A stretch of 64,000 nt of DNA from Corynebacterium terpenotabidum Y-11 (GTDB taxonomy: Bacteria; Actinomycetota; Actinomycetes; Mycobacteriales; Mycobacteriaceae), in the NCBI RefSeq assembly GCF_000418365.1, contig NC_021663.1, positions 744,001 through 808,000 of the forward strand. Reading direction: 5' to 3'. The first letter of the stretch is position 1. Every line of letters starts with the position of its first letter. Shown one piece after another: positions 22,837-30,846 of the stretch. The translations under genes were made by a program, and so were the position numbers. The notes below the pieces were generated by a model, which made no database searches, had not been told where the DNA came from, and saw only the letters and a list, made by a program, of their open reading frames with translations.

Positions 22837-23187
22837 CTAAGACTCAGTGTTCGGCACCGCCCTCAGGTGCCGTGACCCCGCAGAAATCCCGCACCCGATC
22901 GCGCTGCCGATTGCATCCCGCAGTCCATCCCCACTCCGGTCGAGGATGTGCGTGTAGACATTCAGCGTCATCGCAGCACTGCTGTGCCCCATCACCTCGC
23001 TCACCTCATGGATAGGGCGTCCAACCGTAATCAAGCTGGACGCGAAGAAGTACCGCAGCGTATGGAAGTGCACCCGCTCAGCACCCTCATGCCGTGCAGC
23101 CCGTGCGATCCTCACCGCCATGCGCGTAGACCACATCGCCCCGCCTTGCCCCCGGTGAAAACCCAGTCCCCAGGTCGCTTGATCAAG
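22837..23187 (-). pseudogene. Tyrosine integrase, C-terminal fragment
   Basis: Only the C-terminal catalytic part survives. HFHTLRYFFASSLI supplies the H-x-x-R motif, EVMGHSSAAMTL the second His, and LNVYTHIL the Tyr nucleophile, spaced as in phage integrases. The N-terminal half is missing: upstream the frame fuses directly to IS3 transposase residues (NSLYKAELIHNLGPW) at about 23187. The open frame therefore reads as a 178-residue chimera, which I consider non-functional. Position beside tRNA-Leu identifies it as the island's own integrase. Confidence 0.8.
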
Positions 23188-24178
23188 TCCGGTCCACGGC
23201 CCCAGGTTGTGAATCAGTTCGGCCTTGTACAACGAATTGCACGCCGCGGTCGCTGTGATGGACCAACCCGGAGGTATCCCGCCGGTCGGCACCTCGGCAC
23301 CTCGGCACCTTGGCGCCACAGCCCCATAGCATCCAGAGCCAGATCGGTGCGCAATGAGTGGGAGGTCTGCCATCCGACGAACCGCCGGGAGAACACAGCC
23401 TGAACGAACGCGGCGTACACCCAGCCGGAGTGGGTCTTGATGTAGGCCATGTCTGCGCCCCAGAGCTGATCCGGACGATCCGCGGTGAATCGTCTTCTCT
23501 CCAGGTCAGGTCGATGATCCGGCGTCTTGGACGGCAGCGTGGTCAGCGGTGTCCTGCCTGTACGCACCCCGCGTAGTGCCGTGGCACGCATGAGCCGTTC
23601 GACCCGGCATTGGCCGATCTGTACCCCTTCCCGTGTCGGAGCCCGATGAACCTTGCGAGCCCCGTAGATGCTGTAGTTGGCCTTGTGCACTCTGCAGATC
23701 TTCTCGGTGAGTTTTCTGTCTCGGACACTGGGTGCCGACGGCGGTCGGGATCTCGCTGCGTAAGTAGGTCGACGGGGAAATCGCCACACCAGCGTCGCGC
23801 AGTGTGCGGCAGATCGGCTCGACCCCGTGCTCGGCCCTGTGAGTGTCGATGTCGTTGCAGGTCGCCTGTGTGGGTAGCTCGAGCTCCGCCGCGAAAAGAA
23901 GCTGAGGCGGACTTCAGGATCGAGTTCGCTCTGTGCAGTTCTCGGACCTCCTTTTCCAGTTCGGTGCTGCGGGTGGCGTCGTCGGTGGTGGTCCCGGGGC
24001 GATTGCCACCGTTGATTTTTGCTTGTCGAACCCAGGTCCGGAGTGCCTCGCGGTTGATGCCGAGTTGCTCGGTGACCCGGGTGATCGCTCCTCGGCTGGT
24101 GTCGGGGTCCTGGCGTGCGTCGAATGCCATGCGGGTGGCTCGCTCGCGTAGTTCGTCGGGACACTTCTTCTTGCTCAT
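23188..24178 (-). pseudogene. IS3-family insertion sequence remnant (OrfA and OrfB, broken)
   Basis: OrfA starts at ATG 24178 (MSKKKCPDELRERATRMAF) with a helix-turn-helix and the leucine-zipper-like LEKEVRELHRANSILKSAS. OrfB follows in other frames: AISPSTY, then ANYSIYGARKVH, ADRPDQLWGADMAYI (first DDE Asp) and LVHHSDRGVQF (second Asp). I see an extra T after the SPSTY codons (about 23757), another frame change at a 9-bp tandem repeat (GGCACCTCG, about 23288-23310), and a deletion that joins HHSDRGVQF straight to NSLYKAEL, removing the catalytic Glu. The far end is lost at the junction with the integrase fragment. Confidence 0.85.
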
Positions 24179-24530
24179 GGGGATCATTCTTCCGTGTTGC
24201 GGAAGTTTCCACCAGACCCAGTGCGATTCACACCGGTGAAGTTCGAAATGAATGTGTCCAGAAAACCTGCAACTGAGGAACCTGACGCAGCTTAGTTACC
24301 TGTCCACTCAACGAGGGCAGGGCCACCCCCACCCAAAGAGTACATCATGCCAGTCCACGGGAAATATTACAGTATCTAACATCAAGGTTCGGGGGTAAGT
24401 GTCAACAAGCACAGGCCATGAAATCCTTGCTACCGGTCACGCCGCAGCATATCGTCAAGACAAATACAGGTAGCTGGCACAGCGCTTGGTGAATTGAATG
24501 TTCCTAGCCCTCACAGAAGTTGATCCAGTC
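24179..24530. other. Non-coding gap between IS3 remnant and porin gene
   Basis: This stretch of about 350 bp contains the outer end of the IS3 element (near 24240-24290, including TGTGTCCAGAAAACC) and AT-rich sequence leading to the porin gene. I see no gene. The porin promoter is probably in the last 100 bp, but I cannot define its boxes. Confidence 0.5.
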
Positions 24531-25325
24531 ATGACCGGACGTCATCGTCAAACTTCCCGCCGCAGCAGGTTCGTGTCCATCACAGCACTGTCTCTTGCCG
24601 CTACCAGCGGCATCGCGGGCTTGATGGTGTCCCCCGCTTCAGCAGCGCTGATGGATATTCCAGTCTTCGGCACTGTCGAGGTGCCCGCGGATATTCCCGG
24701 AGTAACCTATGGTGCCCCTGCTGGTCCGGTGCAACGGCAGATCACCACAATTGATGGGTTGACCATCACCCTCCAGGTTGTTGGGCAGGGCTCCGGAACA
24801 ATGCCATCAGTCGACCCCCTGTCGCGGGAAGAACTGGTCAACACTCACCTGATTGCTCGGATTGATGGACTCGGGGACAGGACAGATGTCTCCGCGAAGC
24901 TCTCCACTGGCTATACGGTGGGCTACCCCATCCAACTAGCTCCCAATGGGGTATCGGTGTCAGTAACCACCCCACAGCTCACCGTCTCTGGTGGGATCAA
25001 TGCGGCACTCAACCCGCAGATCACAGTGTCGGGTACCGGTGGTGGCGGTTCCATTGGTTCGGTCGGTGTGGAAGCAGGAGCACCGGCCACAGTGATTCCC
25101 GAGACCACGGCCACGTTTGATGTAGGTGCCGGTGGGACTCATGACCTGCCGATCGCGGAAACGTGGTTGTCTTCACTGCTGGCGGAGGTTTATTTGGGCG
25201 GTACTCATGTTGCGGTGTCGAATGCCTTTGGTCCGGTGACGATCCGCCCATATGCCACGTTGACAGTCACGACGGCGAATGGTGTGTATGACCTACCGGT
25301 GTACGGGGCCAACACCACCATCTAA
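24531..25325 (+). CDS. MspA-family outer-membrane (mycomembrane) porin
   Basis: MspA-type porins form octameric channels in the mycolic-acid outer membrane for hydrophilic solutes. The 264-residue product has a signal peptide (RRSRFVSITALSLAATSGIA... with cleavage after PASA) and family features: the LSTGYTVGYPIQL strand (MspA: LGYQIGFPWSL), SVSVTTPQLTVSGGIN, and the end segment VAVSNAFGPVTIRPYATLTV. I chose ATG 24531; an ATG at 24498 would add 11 residues before the positive region. It lies inside the tRNA-Leu island, and such porins are unusual in Corynebacterium, which mainly use small PorA/PorH-type peptides. Horizontal gain is likely. Confidence 0.85.
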   Translation: MTGRHRQTSRRSRFVSITALSLAATSGIAGLMVSPASAALMDIPVFGTVEVPADIPGVTYGAPAGPVQRQITTIDGLTITLQVVGQGSGTMPSVDPLSREELVNTHLIARIDGLGDRTDVSAKLSTGYTVGYPIQLAPNGVSVSVTTPQLTVSGGINAALNPQITVSGTGGGGSIGSVGVEAGAPATVIPETTATFDVGAGGTHDLPIAETWLSSLLAEVYLGGTHVAVSNAFGPVTIRPYATLTVTTANGVYDLPVYGANTTI

Positions 25326-25354
25326 ATCGCGGCGACGCGAGGAGGTAATAACCT

Positions 25355-25564
25355 ATGATTCATCGCAACAGATCATTCCGACTGCCTAAACGCGTACTTG
25401 CTGCCGTAGCCTCCTGTGCAGATTACGGATGGTACAATTGGAAAGCAGATTTTATAACAACAGCCGCAGTGAAAGGAAAGTCATACCCCGGTTGCGCCCC
25501 GAGTCAAACTTCTTCTGTGGGGCAATCCAGAAGAAAGGATGAGCCGCAAGGTGTAGAAAAATAA
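25355..25564 (+). pseudogene. Short frame with signal-peptide-like start, probably truncated
   Basis: A strong GAGGAGG site precedes ATG 25355, 30 bp after the porin gene, so a second operon gene is expected. The first 20 residues (MIHRNRSFRLPKRVLAAVAS) look like the start of a signal peptide. From about 25415 the DNA turns AT-rich and the remaining 49 residues show no export or family feature. I read this as a gene whose body was replaced by foreign low-GC DNA; it might originally have been a second secreted protein or porin. Confidence 0.45.
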
Positions 25565-25657
25565 TCCACAAAGACGATGCGGCAAGGATTGCAATGATTT
25601 AACCTACTGCAATCGTGGTTCATTTTATATATTATTAATCAGATGAGGTGCCAGGTG

Positions 25658-26212
25658 ATGAAGACACTAAACAGAGTAGCTGCAGCTGCGGTTATATTGA
25701 CCCTCGCCTCCGGCTGTTCTAAAAATTCTTCAATCACTCCTTCTGGGCCATTGCAAGCGGCTACAGAAAGTCCCGCCCAGGACAATAATACTAATGATGT
25801 GAAAATAGAAAGTCCTACAAAATCACCTTTGGTTCTAATTTCAAGAAGTGGAGATACAGGAGATGATTTCTGGATGGACGATGCTGAGGTGATAAGCTCA
25901 GCCTCAAAAGTGGAAAATGGAACTTTCTTCATTACATACGGTGACGTACATTCATTACAGGTAGATGTTTTCGCTTTTTCTCCGGAAATCATTGGTATAG
26001 ATGGCGAGCCGAAAGCTTTGGGAATTGTCAAATGTCTACCATCAATGGATCAAGATACCGAAGAAAGTGAAAAAAGTTGCGTATTTACCGAAACTGCCGA
26101 TGGGGTCGGCGAACTGGAAATATCTGGCTTTACTGATGTTAGTGTAGTTTTCCAAGCTTCCATTCAGAAAAAGCCAAATGATATGCCCTCCGAATACGCA
26201 TGGGTGTCGTAA
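25658..26212 (+). CDS. Low-GC putative lipoprotein, unknown function
   Basis: The 184-residue product begins MKTLNRVAAAAVILTLASGC, a lipoprotein signal peptide with lipobox LASGC, followed by a Ser/Thr/Pro/Asn linker and an acidic globular domain. Two later cysteines (VKCLPS, KSCVFT) could form a disulphide. ATG 25658 follows AGGTG. I recognise no family. The codon use is AT-rich, unlike the neighbours, indicating transfer. The next gene starts at the stop, so both are probably one operon, perhaps a surface protein and its partner. Confidence 0.7.
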   Translation: MKTLNRVAAAAVILTLASGCSKNSSITPSGPLQAATESPAQDNNTNDVKIESPTKSPLVLISRSGDTGDDFWMDDAEVISSASKVENGTFFITYGDVHSLQVDVFAFSPEIIGIDGEPKALGIVKCLPSMDQDTEESEKSCVFTETADGVGELEISGFTDVSVVFQASIQKKPNDMPSEYAWVS

Positions 26213-26214
26213 AA

Positions 26215-26943
26215 ATGTGGGAACCTTGCATCTGGGATGATTCGGTAGACGACCTTCGGTTGCCGCTCAAAGTCGAAGCGGTAAAGGGGTTTCACGAGGT
26301 CGCTTCATCAGTGTTGGGTACAAAGTTTTTAGCTTTTTGTGGTTGTGTTTTTATATGCAATGAAGTTTTTTCAGCGTATTCAGAAAGTGCCTTAACGTGG
26401 AATGAGGTAGCAAACAGGCTCAATGTAACTCCTAATCACGTACCGTCATGGAATGGATTCCTACGGAGGTCGGGATATTCCAGCAGCGATGATATCCCTT
26501 TCATCTCCTATCCTCCCGAGGATTCGGTAATGAATGAGCTGGCACTTGATGCAATTCAAGGCATTGCAGGCCCAGCGTCATACGCTATTGCATACGAGGA
26601 TTACGAGAAGGGAAGCATGTCGACTTTTAGTATCTCAAACCAGCCCGTCATGCAGGAGCTTCCAGAGTGCCTGGTGATGCCATACCTACATACTTCAAAA
26701 CTTGGTGAAGATTACCTTTTGCTGTCAAATATGGAGCATGTTCATTCCAGCGATCTAAGTATTGTACGTCCAAGATGCAATATAATGTGGAGCGAAAAGT
26801 ATTCTTGGATCTGTACCGAGTCGGCAGACGGTAGTGGTATTTTATTTTTTGCAACATCTCCCTCATTGATTACTGATGTCTTAGATAGTGAATCTTTTGA
26901 ATCTTTTGAAATACCTTCAAGTTGGGAAGATGGTTTGCGCTGA
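26215..26943 (+). CDS. Low-GC hypothetical protein, unknown function
   Basis: The 242-residue product has no signal peptide and is acidic (many Glu/Asp/Ser). It has a short hydrophobic segment (about FLAFCGCVFIC) that is probably buried rather than membrane-spanning. WEPCIWDDSVDD at the start and FEIPSSWEDGLR at the end are the most distinctive parts; I know no matching family. The ATG at 26215 is 2 nt after the preceding stop; an ATG at 26200 overlaps that gene. Its size, acidity and pairing with a secreted protein gene would suit an immunity or exclusion factor, but this is a guess. Confidence 0.65.
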   Translation: MWEPCIWDDSVDDLRLPLKVEAVKGFHEVASSVLGTKFLAFCGCVFICNEVFSAYSESALTWNEVANRLNVTPNHVPSWNGFLRRSGYSSSDDIPFISYPPEDSVMNELALDAIQGIAGPASYAIAYEDYEKGSMSTFSISNQPVMQELPECLVMPYLHTSKLGEDYLLLSNMEHVHSSDLSIVRPRCNIMWSEKYSWICTESADGSGILFFATSPSLITDVLDSESFESFEIPSSWEDGLR

Positions 26944-27177
26944 GTAAGGGTAGTAAATATCCGCATTGGCAGTCTTTGGTAAATTTATTTGCAGCATTCT
27001 ATGCGTAGAAAGCTGATCTTGACTTGCCGAAGGGCACTTCTCGGACAAGATGCTGCATCTGTCGATCTCCAGGATCGCAATAGCACTCCCTTCCGCGCCA
27101 CAACCGATCTGTCCCTACTTGGGGCACTTTCGGACCTGTTCAACATCCAGGCGAATCAGTTCGGGGATCATTGACAG
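26944..27177. other. Unassigned island DNA after the low-GC genes
   Basis: The low-GC block ends near 26990 and GC-rich DNA resumes. I see no gene or repeat here. A 61-codon open frame at 26989-27174 has no recognisable features. Confidence 0.4.
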
Positions 27178-27522
27178 TCATTCTGGTCGCTGCCCCAAGT
27201 GTTCTTCGGCGGGGTCTTCCCGCTCTGTGATGTGCCCGATGGCTACCGCGTGTCGGGTGTTGATGTCGGTGATCCTCACTGACTGGCGAGTCAAGCGAGA
27301 GTCCTGCTGGGAGATCCGCTTGTCCTGATCAGTCACCCGTGCCTATACATCCTCCACTGCCTTGTTCTGGGCGTCCATCACTTTTCCCATCACCTCCACA
27401 GCCTTCTCAGCAGCCTCCACCGCTGCTGAGCGTGCTCGCTGGACCGCAGCAATGATCCCATCAAGGTCGGTACCTATCCTGCCGATGATCGTTCCGATGA
27501 TTACATGGTTGCTCTTCCGGTT
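27178..27522 (-). pseudogene. Decayed coiled-coil reading frame
   Basis: On the minus strand a coding-like frame runs from just after the ISL3 transposase stop to TGA at 27178. It reads DGIIAAVQRARSAAVEAAEK and DAQNKAVEDV, then an in-frame TAG at 27343-27345, then TDQDKRISQQDSRLTRQ and onward. Alanine-rich heptads suggest a coiled coil. No start codon is evident, so it looks like a remnant. No family is recognised. Confidence 0.45.
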
Positions 27523-28290
27523 TCAGAGTGCGTTGATTGCCTCCTTGAGGTGGCCCGATTGGATCAGTGACCGCAAGATGTAGTTGGCCTTGTTCCTTCA
27601 ACCCCAACGCGATACCCCGCAGATGCTCCAGCTTGCCGTTGACGTTCTCTACCGGACCGTTAGACGCACCGGTGTCGAAGTAGGCCAGGATGTCCGCTCG
27701 CCGCCGCTACAACGTCTGGCCCAGCACCCGGAGTTCCCGCATTTCATTGGGGATCTTCCCGTGCAGCGCCTTGATCACCTTCGACATCCGCAGCTTCCCA
27801 TCCCTGGAACAGTCCGCCTGGTGGACGGCAAGAATCTCCTGGTAGAAATGCCACGTCACCTGCACCTGCAGGTGCGCTTCACTGGTGAGCACGTCGTCGA
27901 GCTTCACCGCATTGGTCGGAGTCGTCAGTGACTTGCGAGTCAGCAGGATCCGTCTGATCCCGTACAGCGGATCCCCGGGCCGTCCGCGGTGCCCTGTCGT
28001 CTCGTTCTGGACCCGTTGCCGACATGCGGTGAGCTTATCGATGGCTAGGTGGACGACGTGAAACGGGTCCATGACCTGCCTGGCTTGGGCCAGGTGCCGT
28101 GTCGAAGCTTTCGCATGGCCGGTGAACCCGTCTATCGTCACCACACGGATCCGGTGGCGAAACGTCGCACCCCGGGCATCGAGCCAGTCGCCGAACGCAT
28201 CAGCGGACCGGCCGGGCACCGTGTCCAGCAGTCGGGCCGATCCTCCTCCGTCGATCAGTGGTGGCAGGTCCACGATGACGGTGACGAACC
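27523..28290 (-). pseudogene. ISL3-family transposase, broken
   Basis: The DDE transposase of an ISL3 element is readable in pieces. FVTVIVDLPPLIDGGGSARLL (from about 28290), the first catalytic region VVTIDGFTGHAK, the second MDPFHVVHLAID, and the end ANYILRSLIQSGHLKEAIN. The N-terminal zinc-finger part is missing. An in-frame TAG (27707-27709) interrupts QTL-RRRADILAYFDTG, and a frameshift near 27598 separates GIALGLK from NKANYIL. The gene is inactive. No terminal inverted repeats could be confirmed. Confidence 0.85.
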
Positions 28291-28503
28291 CTGGGGACCC
28301 ATCACCCCGGACCCCGGCCCACTGCTATCTATGCACTCCGAACCGCGAAGAGCCGGTTTGGGTCGATTTCTGTCCCGCCACATCCCGCAAGAATCCCGCA
28401 CCAGACCCCACTCAGCACGCTCAGCACGCTCAGAACGCTCTAGGCAGTCACCTTGTGGCACTCTGACCTGCGAAGATGTGATGACCTCCTATGCGACATT
28501 GAT

Positions 28504-28535
28504 GTGGGGGTTCAAGTCCCCCCCCCGGGCGCACA
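28504..28535 (+). repeat. attR: duplicated tRNA-Leu 3' end
   Basis: GTGGGGGTTCAAGTCCC followed by a C-run and GGGCGCACA repeats 22791-22819. There is no tRNA 5' half here, so it is the distal attachment repeat and not a tRNA gene. The sequence GCGCACAGAG is repeated once more just downstream. Confidence 0.85.
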
Positions 28536-28641
28536 GAGGGCGCACAGAGAGCGCGGTGAGGCCCCGGCCCGGTGACGATCCCCGGCCCCGGCGTCCCGCC
28601 AAGGCTGTCTGCACGATCCTGGTGCCATCGGGACGGGGCAG

Positions 28642-28694
28642 ACGCCATCCGGTTGTGTCGCATGGCGGGGAAAATCGACACAGCCGGATGGCGT
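28642..28694. repeat. 19-bp inverted repeat
   Basis: The arms ACGCCATCCGGTTGTGTCG (28642-28660) and CGACACAGCCGGATGGCGT (28676-28694) pair with one G-U/mismatch around a 15-nt loop. The hairpin is in non-coding DNA between the island end and bcp. Its role could be a terminator or a small mobile repeat. Confidence 0.6.
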
Positions 28695-28727
28695 TCGTCT
28701 CAACCTGATGGCGTGTCCCCCGCGATC

Positions 28728-28829
28728 GGATGGCGGGGAGACGGGTGAGACGGGTGAGACGGGGAGGTGGGGAGGCAGGGAAGCAGGGAGGTGTGGAGGC
28801 CGGGGAAGTGGGGAGGCGGGTGAGGCGGT
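28728..28829 (+). repeat. Polypurine (G/A) tract upstream of the bcp stop
   Basis: About 100 nt are almost entirely G and A, including three GAGACGGGT units and several GGGGAGG units. It is non-coding, between the inverted repeat at 28642-28694 and the 3' end of bcp. Such tracts can form triplex or quadruplex DNA. Confidence 0.55.
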
Positions 28830-28843
28830 TCGGTGGACGGGGC

Positions 28844-29311
28844 CTACAACACGTCCTTGATGATCCGGGCGACATGCCCGGTGGCCTTGACGTTGTACTT
28901 CGCCAGGGCGATCTTCCCCTCCTCGTCGACAAGGAACGTCGAGCGGATCACACCCTGGACGACCTTGCCGTAGTTCTTCTTCTCCCCGAAAGCACCGTAG
29001 GCGACCAGCGTCTCCTTCGACGGGTCCGAGAGCAGCGGGAAGGTGAGTGCGTGGTTCTCCCGGAAGGTCGCGAGCTTCTCGACCTTGTCAGGGGAGATGC
29101 CGAGGACGTCGACGCCGGCGTCGTTGAGCTGCGTCAGCGAATCACGGAAATCGCAGGCCTCGGTGGTGCAGCCGGGCGTGTCGGCCTTCGGGTAGAAGTA
29201 GACGACGACTTTGCGCCCCCGGTAGTCGGAGAGGGTGACGGTGGCGCCGTGGTCGTCGGAGAGGGAGAAATCTGGGGCGGTGTCGCCGACGGCGAGTCTG
29301 GTGTCAGTCAT
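28844..29311 (-). CDS. bcp: Thiol peroxidase of the BCP/peroxiredoxin Q type
   Basis: BCP reduces hydroperoxides through a reactive cysteine. In this 155-residue protein the peroxidatic Cys lies in KADTPGCTTEACDFRD, with the resolving Cys five residues later, the usual atypical 2-Cys BCP arrangement. FYPKADTPG and GVIRSTFLVDEEGKI are conserved family segments. ATG 29311 has TATGCT 7 nt upstream (29319-29324) and no ribosome binding site. The frame is open further upstream but without homology. It is divergent from the DUF3618 gene, as in Rv2521-Rv2520c. Confidence 0.95.
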   Translation of the reverse strand: MTDTRLAVGDTAPDFSLSDDHGATVTLSDYRGRKVVVYFYPKADTPGCTTEACDFRDSLTQLNDAGVDVLGISPDKVEKLATFRENHALTFPLLSDPSKETLVAYGAFGEKKNYGKVVQGVIRSTFLVDEEGKIALAKYNVKATGHVARIIKDVL

Positions 29312-29425
29312 GCCGGCCAGCATACGTCCGGCACAGATGCGGGGGTTTGCCTGCGCGCCGGACGTGGCTCGTCGTACAATGGGCGACCGATACCCGTCCT
29401 TCTTGACTTCACCAGGAGATCTTCC

Positions 29426-29704
29426 GTGGCACGTAGCACCGACGCCATCCAGCGCGACATTGAGCGCACCCGTGACCAGCTCTCCAGCACTCTGGAAGAG
29501 CTCAGCGCCCGGGTCGCCCCCGCCGCCCTCGCCGACGAGGCCAAGGGCAAGGTGCAGTCCGTGCTCGGTGACCCGAAGGTCCAGCTGATCATCGGTGGCG
29601 TCGCTGCCGGCGTGGTGCTGCTCATCGCCGTGGGCGTGAACAGCAAGCGCAAGGAGAAGAAGCAGATCAAGGAGATCCAGCGCCTGCTCGCCAACGCGCG
29701 CTAG
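29426..29704 (+). CDS. DUF3618 membrane-anchored protein (Rv2520c-like)
   Basis: The 92-residue protein has the DUF3618 signature STDAIQRDIERTRDQLSSTLEELSARV, a helical cytoplasmic segment, then one membrane helix (VQLIIGGVAAGVVLLIAVGV) and a basic end (SKRKEKKQIKE). The GTG start follows AGGAG by 7 nt. The family is common in actinobacteria, and no function is established. It is likely monocistronic. Confidence 0.88.
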   Translation: MARSTDAIQRDIERTRDQLSSTLEELSARVAPAALADEAKGKVQSVLGDPKVQLIIGGVAAGVVLLIAVGVNSKRKEKKQIKEIQRLLANAR

Positions 29705-29738
29705 GGTGCGCGTCCCCCGCCACCCGGCATCCCCCGAC

Positions 29739-29780
29739 AACCCCGGTCGGTTCCGTATGACAGCGGAACTGACCGGGGTT
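29739..29780. promoter_or_regulatory. 17-bp inverted repeat spanning the AbrB-permease start codon
   Basis: The arms 29739-29755 and 29764-29780 pair at 16 of 17 positions. The 8-nt loop contains the ATG at 29757. In RNA the start codon would sit in the loop. It may end the DUF3618 transcript or hold back translation of the permease. Confidence 0.6.
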
Positions 29781-30836
29781 GTCGCTGTGGCCGTCCTCGT
29801 CGGCTGGGGATGCACCGAGGTCGGTGTCCCGGCGTCCTGGATCTTCGGCTTCCTTATCGTCGTCGGTGGCTACTCTCTGTTGCGCGACCGGACGATTTCT
29901 CCACCGTCACGGCTGATGCAGCCGGCCCAGGTGCTCATCGCCATGCTGTGCACCACCCCGTTGATGGAACTCGACGGGGAGACGGTGCGCAGTTATCTGC
30001 TGCCGACCACATGCTCAGTGCTGGTCATGCTGGTCGTCAGCGCGGTGGCAGGCCTGGTACTCGCCCGCTCCGGGCACACCGACCCGGTATCCGCGATGCT
30101 TTCCACGCTCGCCGGCGGGGCCAGTGCGATGACGCTCATGGCCCGTGAACTGCACCTCGACCTCCGTTTCGTGGTGCTCACCCAGTACCTCCGGCTGGCG
30201 CTGGTGGTGCTGACGCTCCCGTTGTTCGTCCATCTGCTCGGCGGGTCGGACGCCGTCTCCCACGGTGGTGCGGACACCTGGTGGGAGCCGGCGGTGCGTC
30301 CCGTCGCCGGGGCCGCCGCAGTCTGGGCGCTGACCTGGCTGTTCGTCCGGCTCACCCGGCGCTTGTTCAGCGTCCCGGCCCCGTACCTGCTGGTGCCGAT
30401 CGCGGTGACCTGGGGGCTGTCGGCGGCCGGCGTCCCGCAGGACTGGCTCGCACCCCACGGACTGATCCTCACCGCCGCGTACGGGATCATCGGCGTGCAG
30501 GCCGGCGGTACGCTGACCATCAGTGCGCTGCGGCGGATGTCCCACGCGCTGCCGATGATCCTCACCGCGGTGACGGTCATGGTGCTGGGCACGCTCGGTG
30601 CGGCGCTGATCATCGCCGGGGTCACCGACATCAGCCGGTTGGACGCCTACCTCGCCACCGTGCCGGGCGGGATCTACGCTGTCCTCGCCTTCGCCCATGA
30701 ATCCGGCAGTGCGCCGGTGGTGACCGTGGGACAGGTGCTGCGCACCCTGGTCATGATCGTGGTGGGGGCGTATCTGCCGACTCTTGTCCGGATGCTGACA
30801 GGGCGGCGACAGATGCGGGACGCCGACGACTGCTAG
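29757..30836 (+). CDS. AbrB-family membrane protein (putative transporter)
   Basis: This 359-residue protein has about ten membrane segments and two similar halves, typical of the AbrB/'ammonia monooxygenase-like' family (not the DNA-binding AbrB). Conserved parts include GVPASWIFGFLIVVGG, LARSGHTDPVSAMLSTLAGGASAM and TVPGGIYAVLAFAHESGSAPV. The substrate is unknown. ATG 29757 has no ribosome binding site and sits in a hairpin loop; a GTG at 29706 is an alternative. The next gene's promoter overlaps its stop. Confidence 0.8.
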   Translation: MTAELTGVVAVAVLVGWGCTEVGVPASWIFGFLIVVGGYSLLRDRTISPPSRLMQPAQVLIAMLCTTPLMELDGETVRSYLLPTTCSVLVMLVVSAVAGLVLARSGHTDPVSAMLSTLAGGASAMTLMARELHLDLRFVVLTQYLRLALVVLTLPLFVHLLGGSDAVSHGGADTWWEPAVRPVAGAAAVWALTWLFVRLTRRLFSVPAPYLLVPIAVTWGLSAAGVPQDWLAPHGLILTAAYGIIGVQAGGTLTISALRRMSHALPMILTAVTVMVLGTLGAALIIAGVTDISRLDAYLATVPGGIYAVLAFAHESGSAPVVTVGQVLRTLVMIVVGAYLPTLVRMLTGRRQMRDADDC

Positions 30837-30846
30837 CGTCGGGACT

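Larger units (their letters stand above)
22791..28535. mobile_element. Decayed 5.7-kb genomic island in tRNA-Leu
   Basis: The island is bounded by the tRNA-Leu 3' end (attL) and its copy at 28504-28535 (attR). An integrase remnant lies next to the tRNA, as expected for an integrative element. Inside are broken IS3 and ISL3 transposase genes, an intact MspA-type porin gene, and a low-GC block (about 25415-26990) with two genes foreign in base composition. No intact integrase, replication or transfer gene remains, so it is probably fixed. Confidence 0.85.

Noticed and set aside
28504..28535. Possible second tRNA gene.
   Set aside because: Only the T-arm and acceptor 3' end are present; there is no D-arm or anticodon arm. 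It is an attachment-site duplicate.
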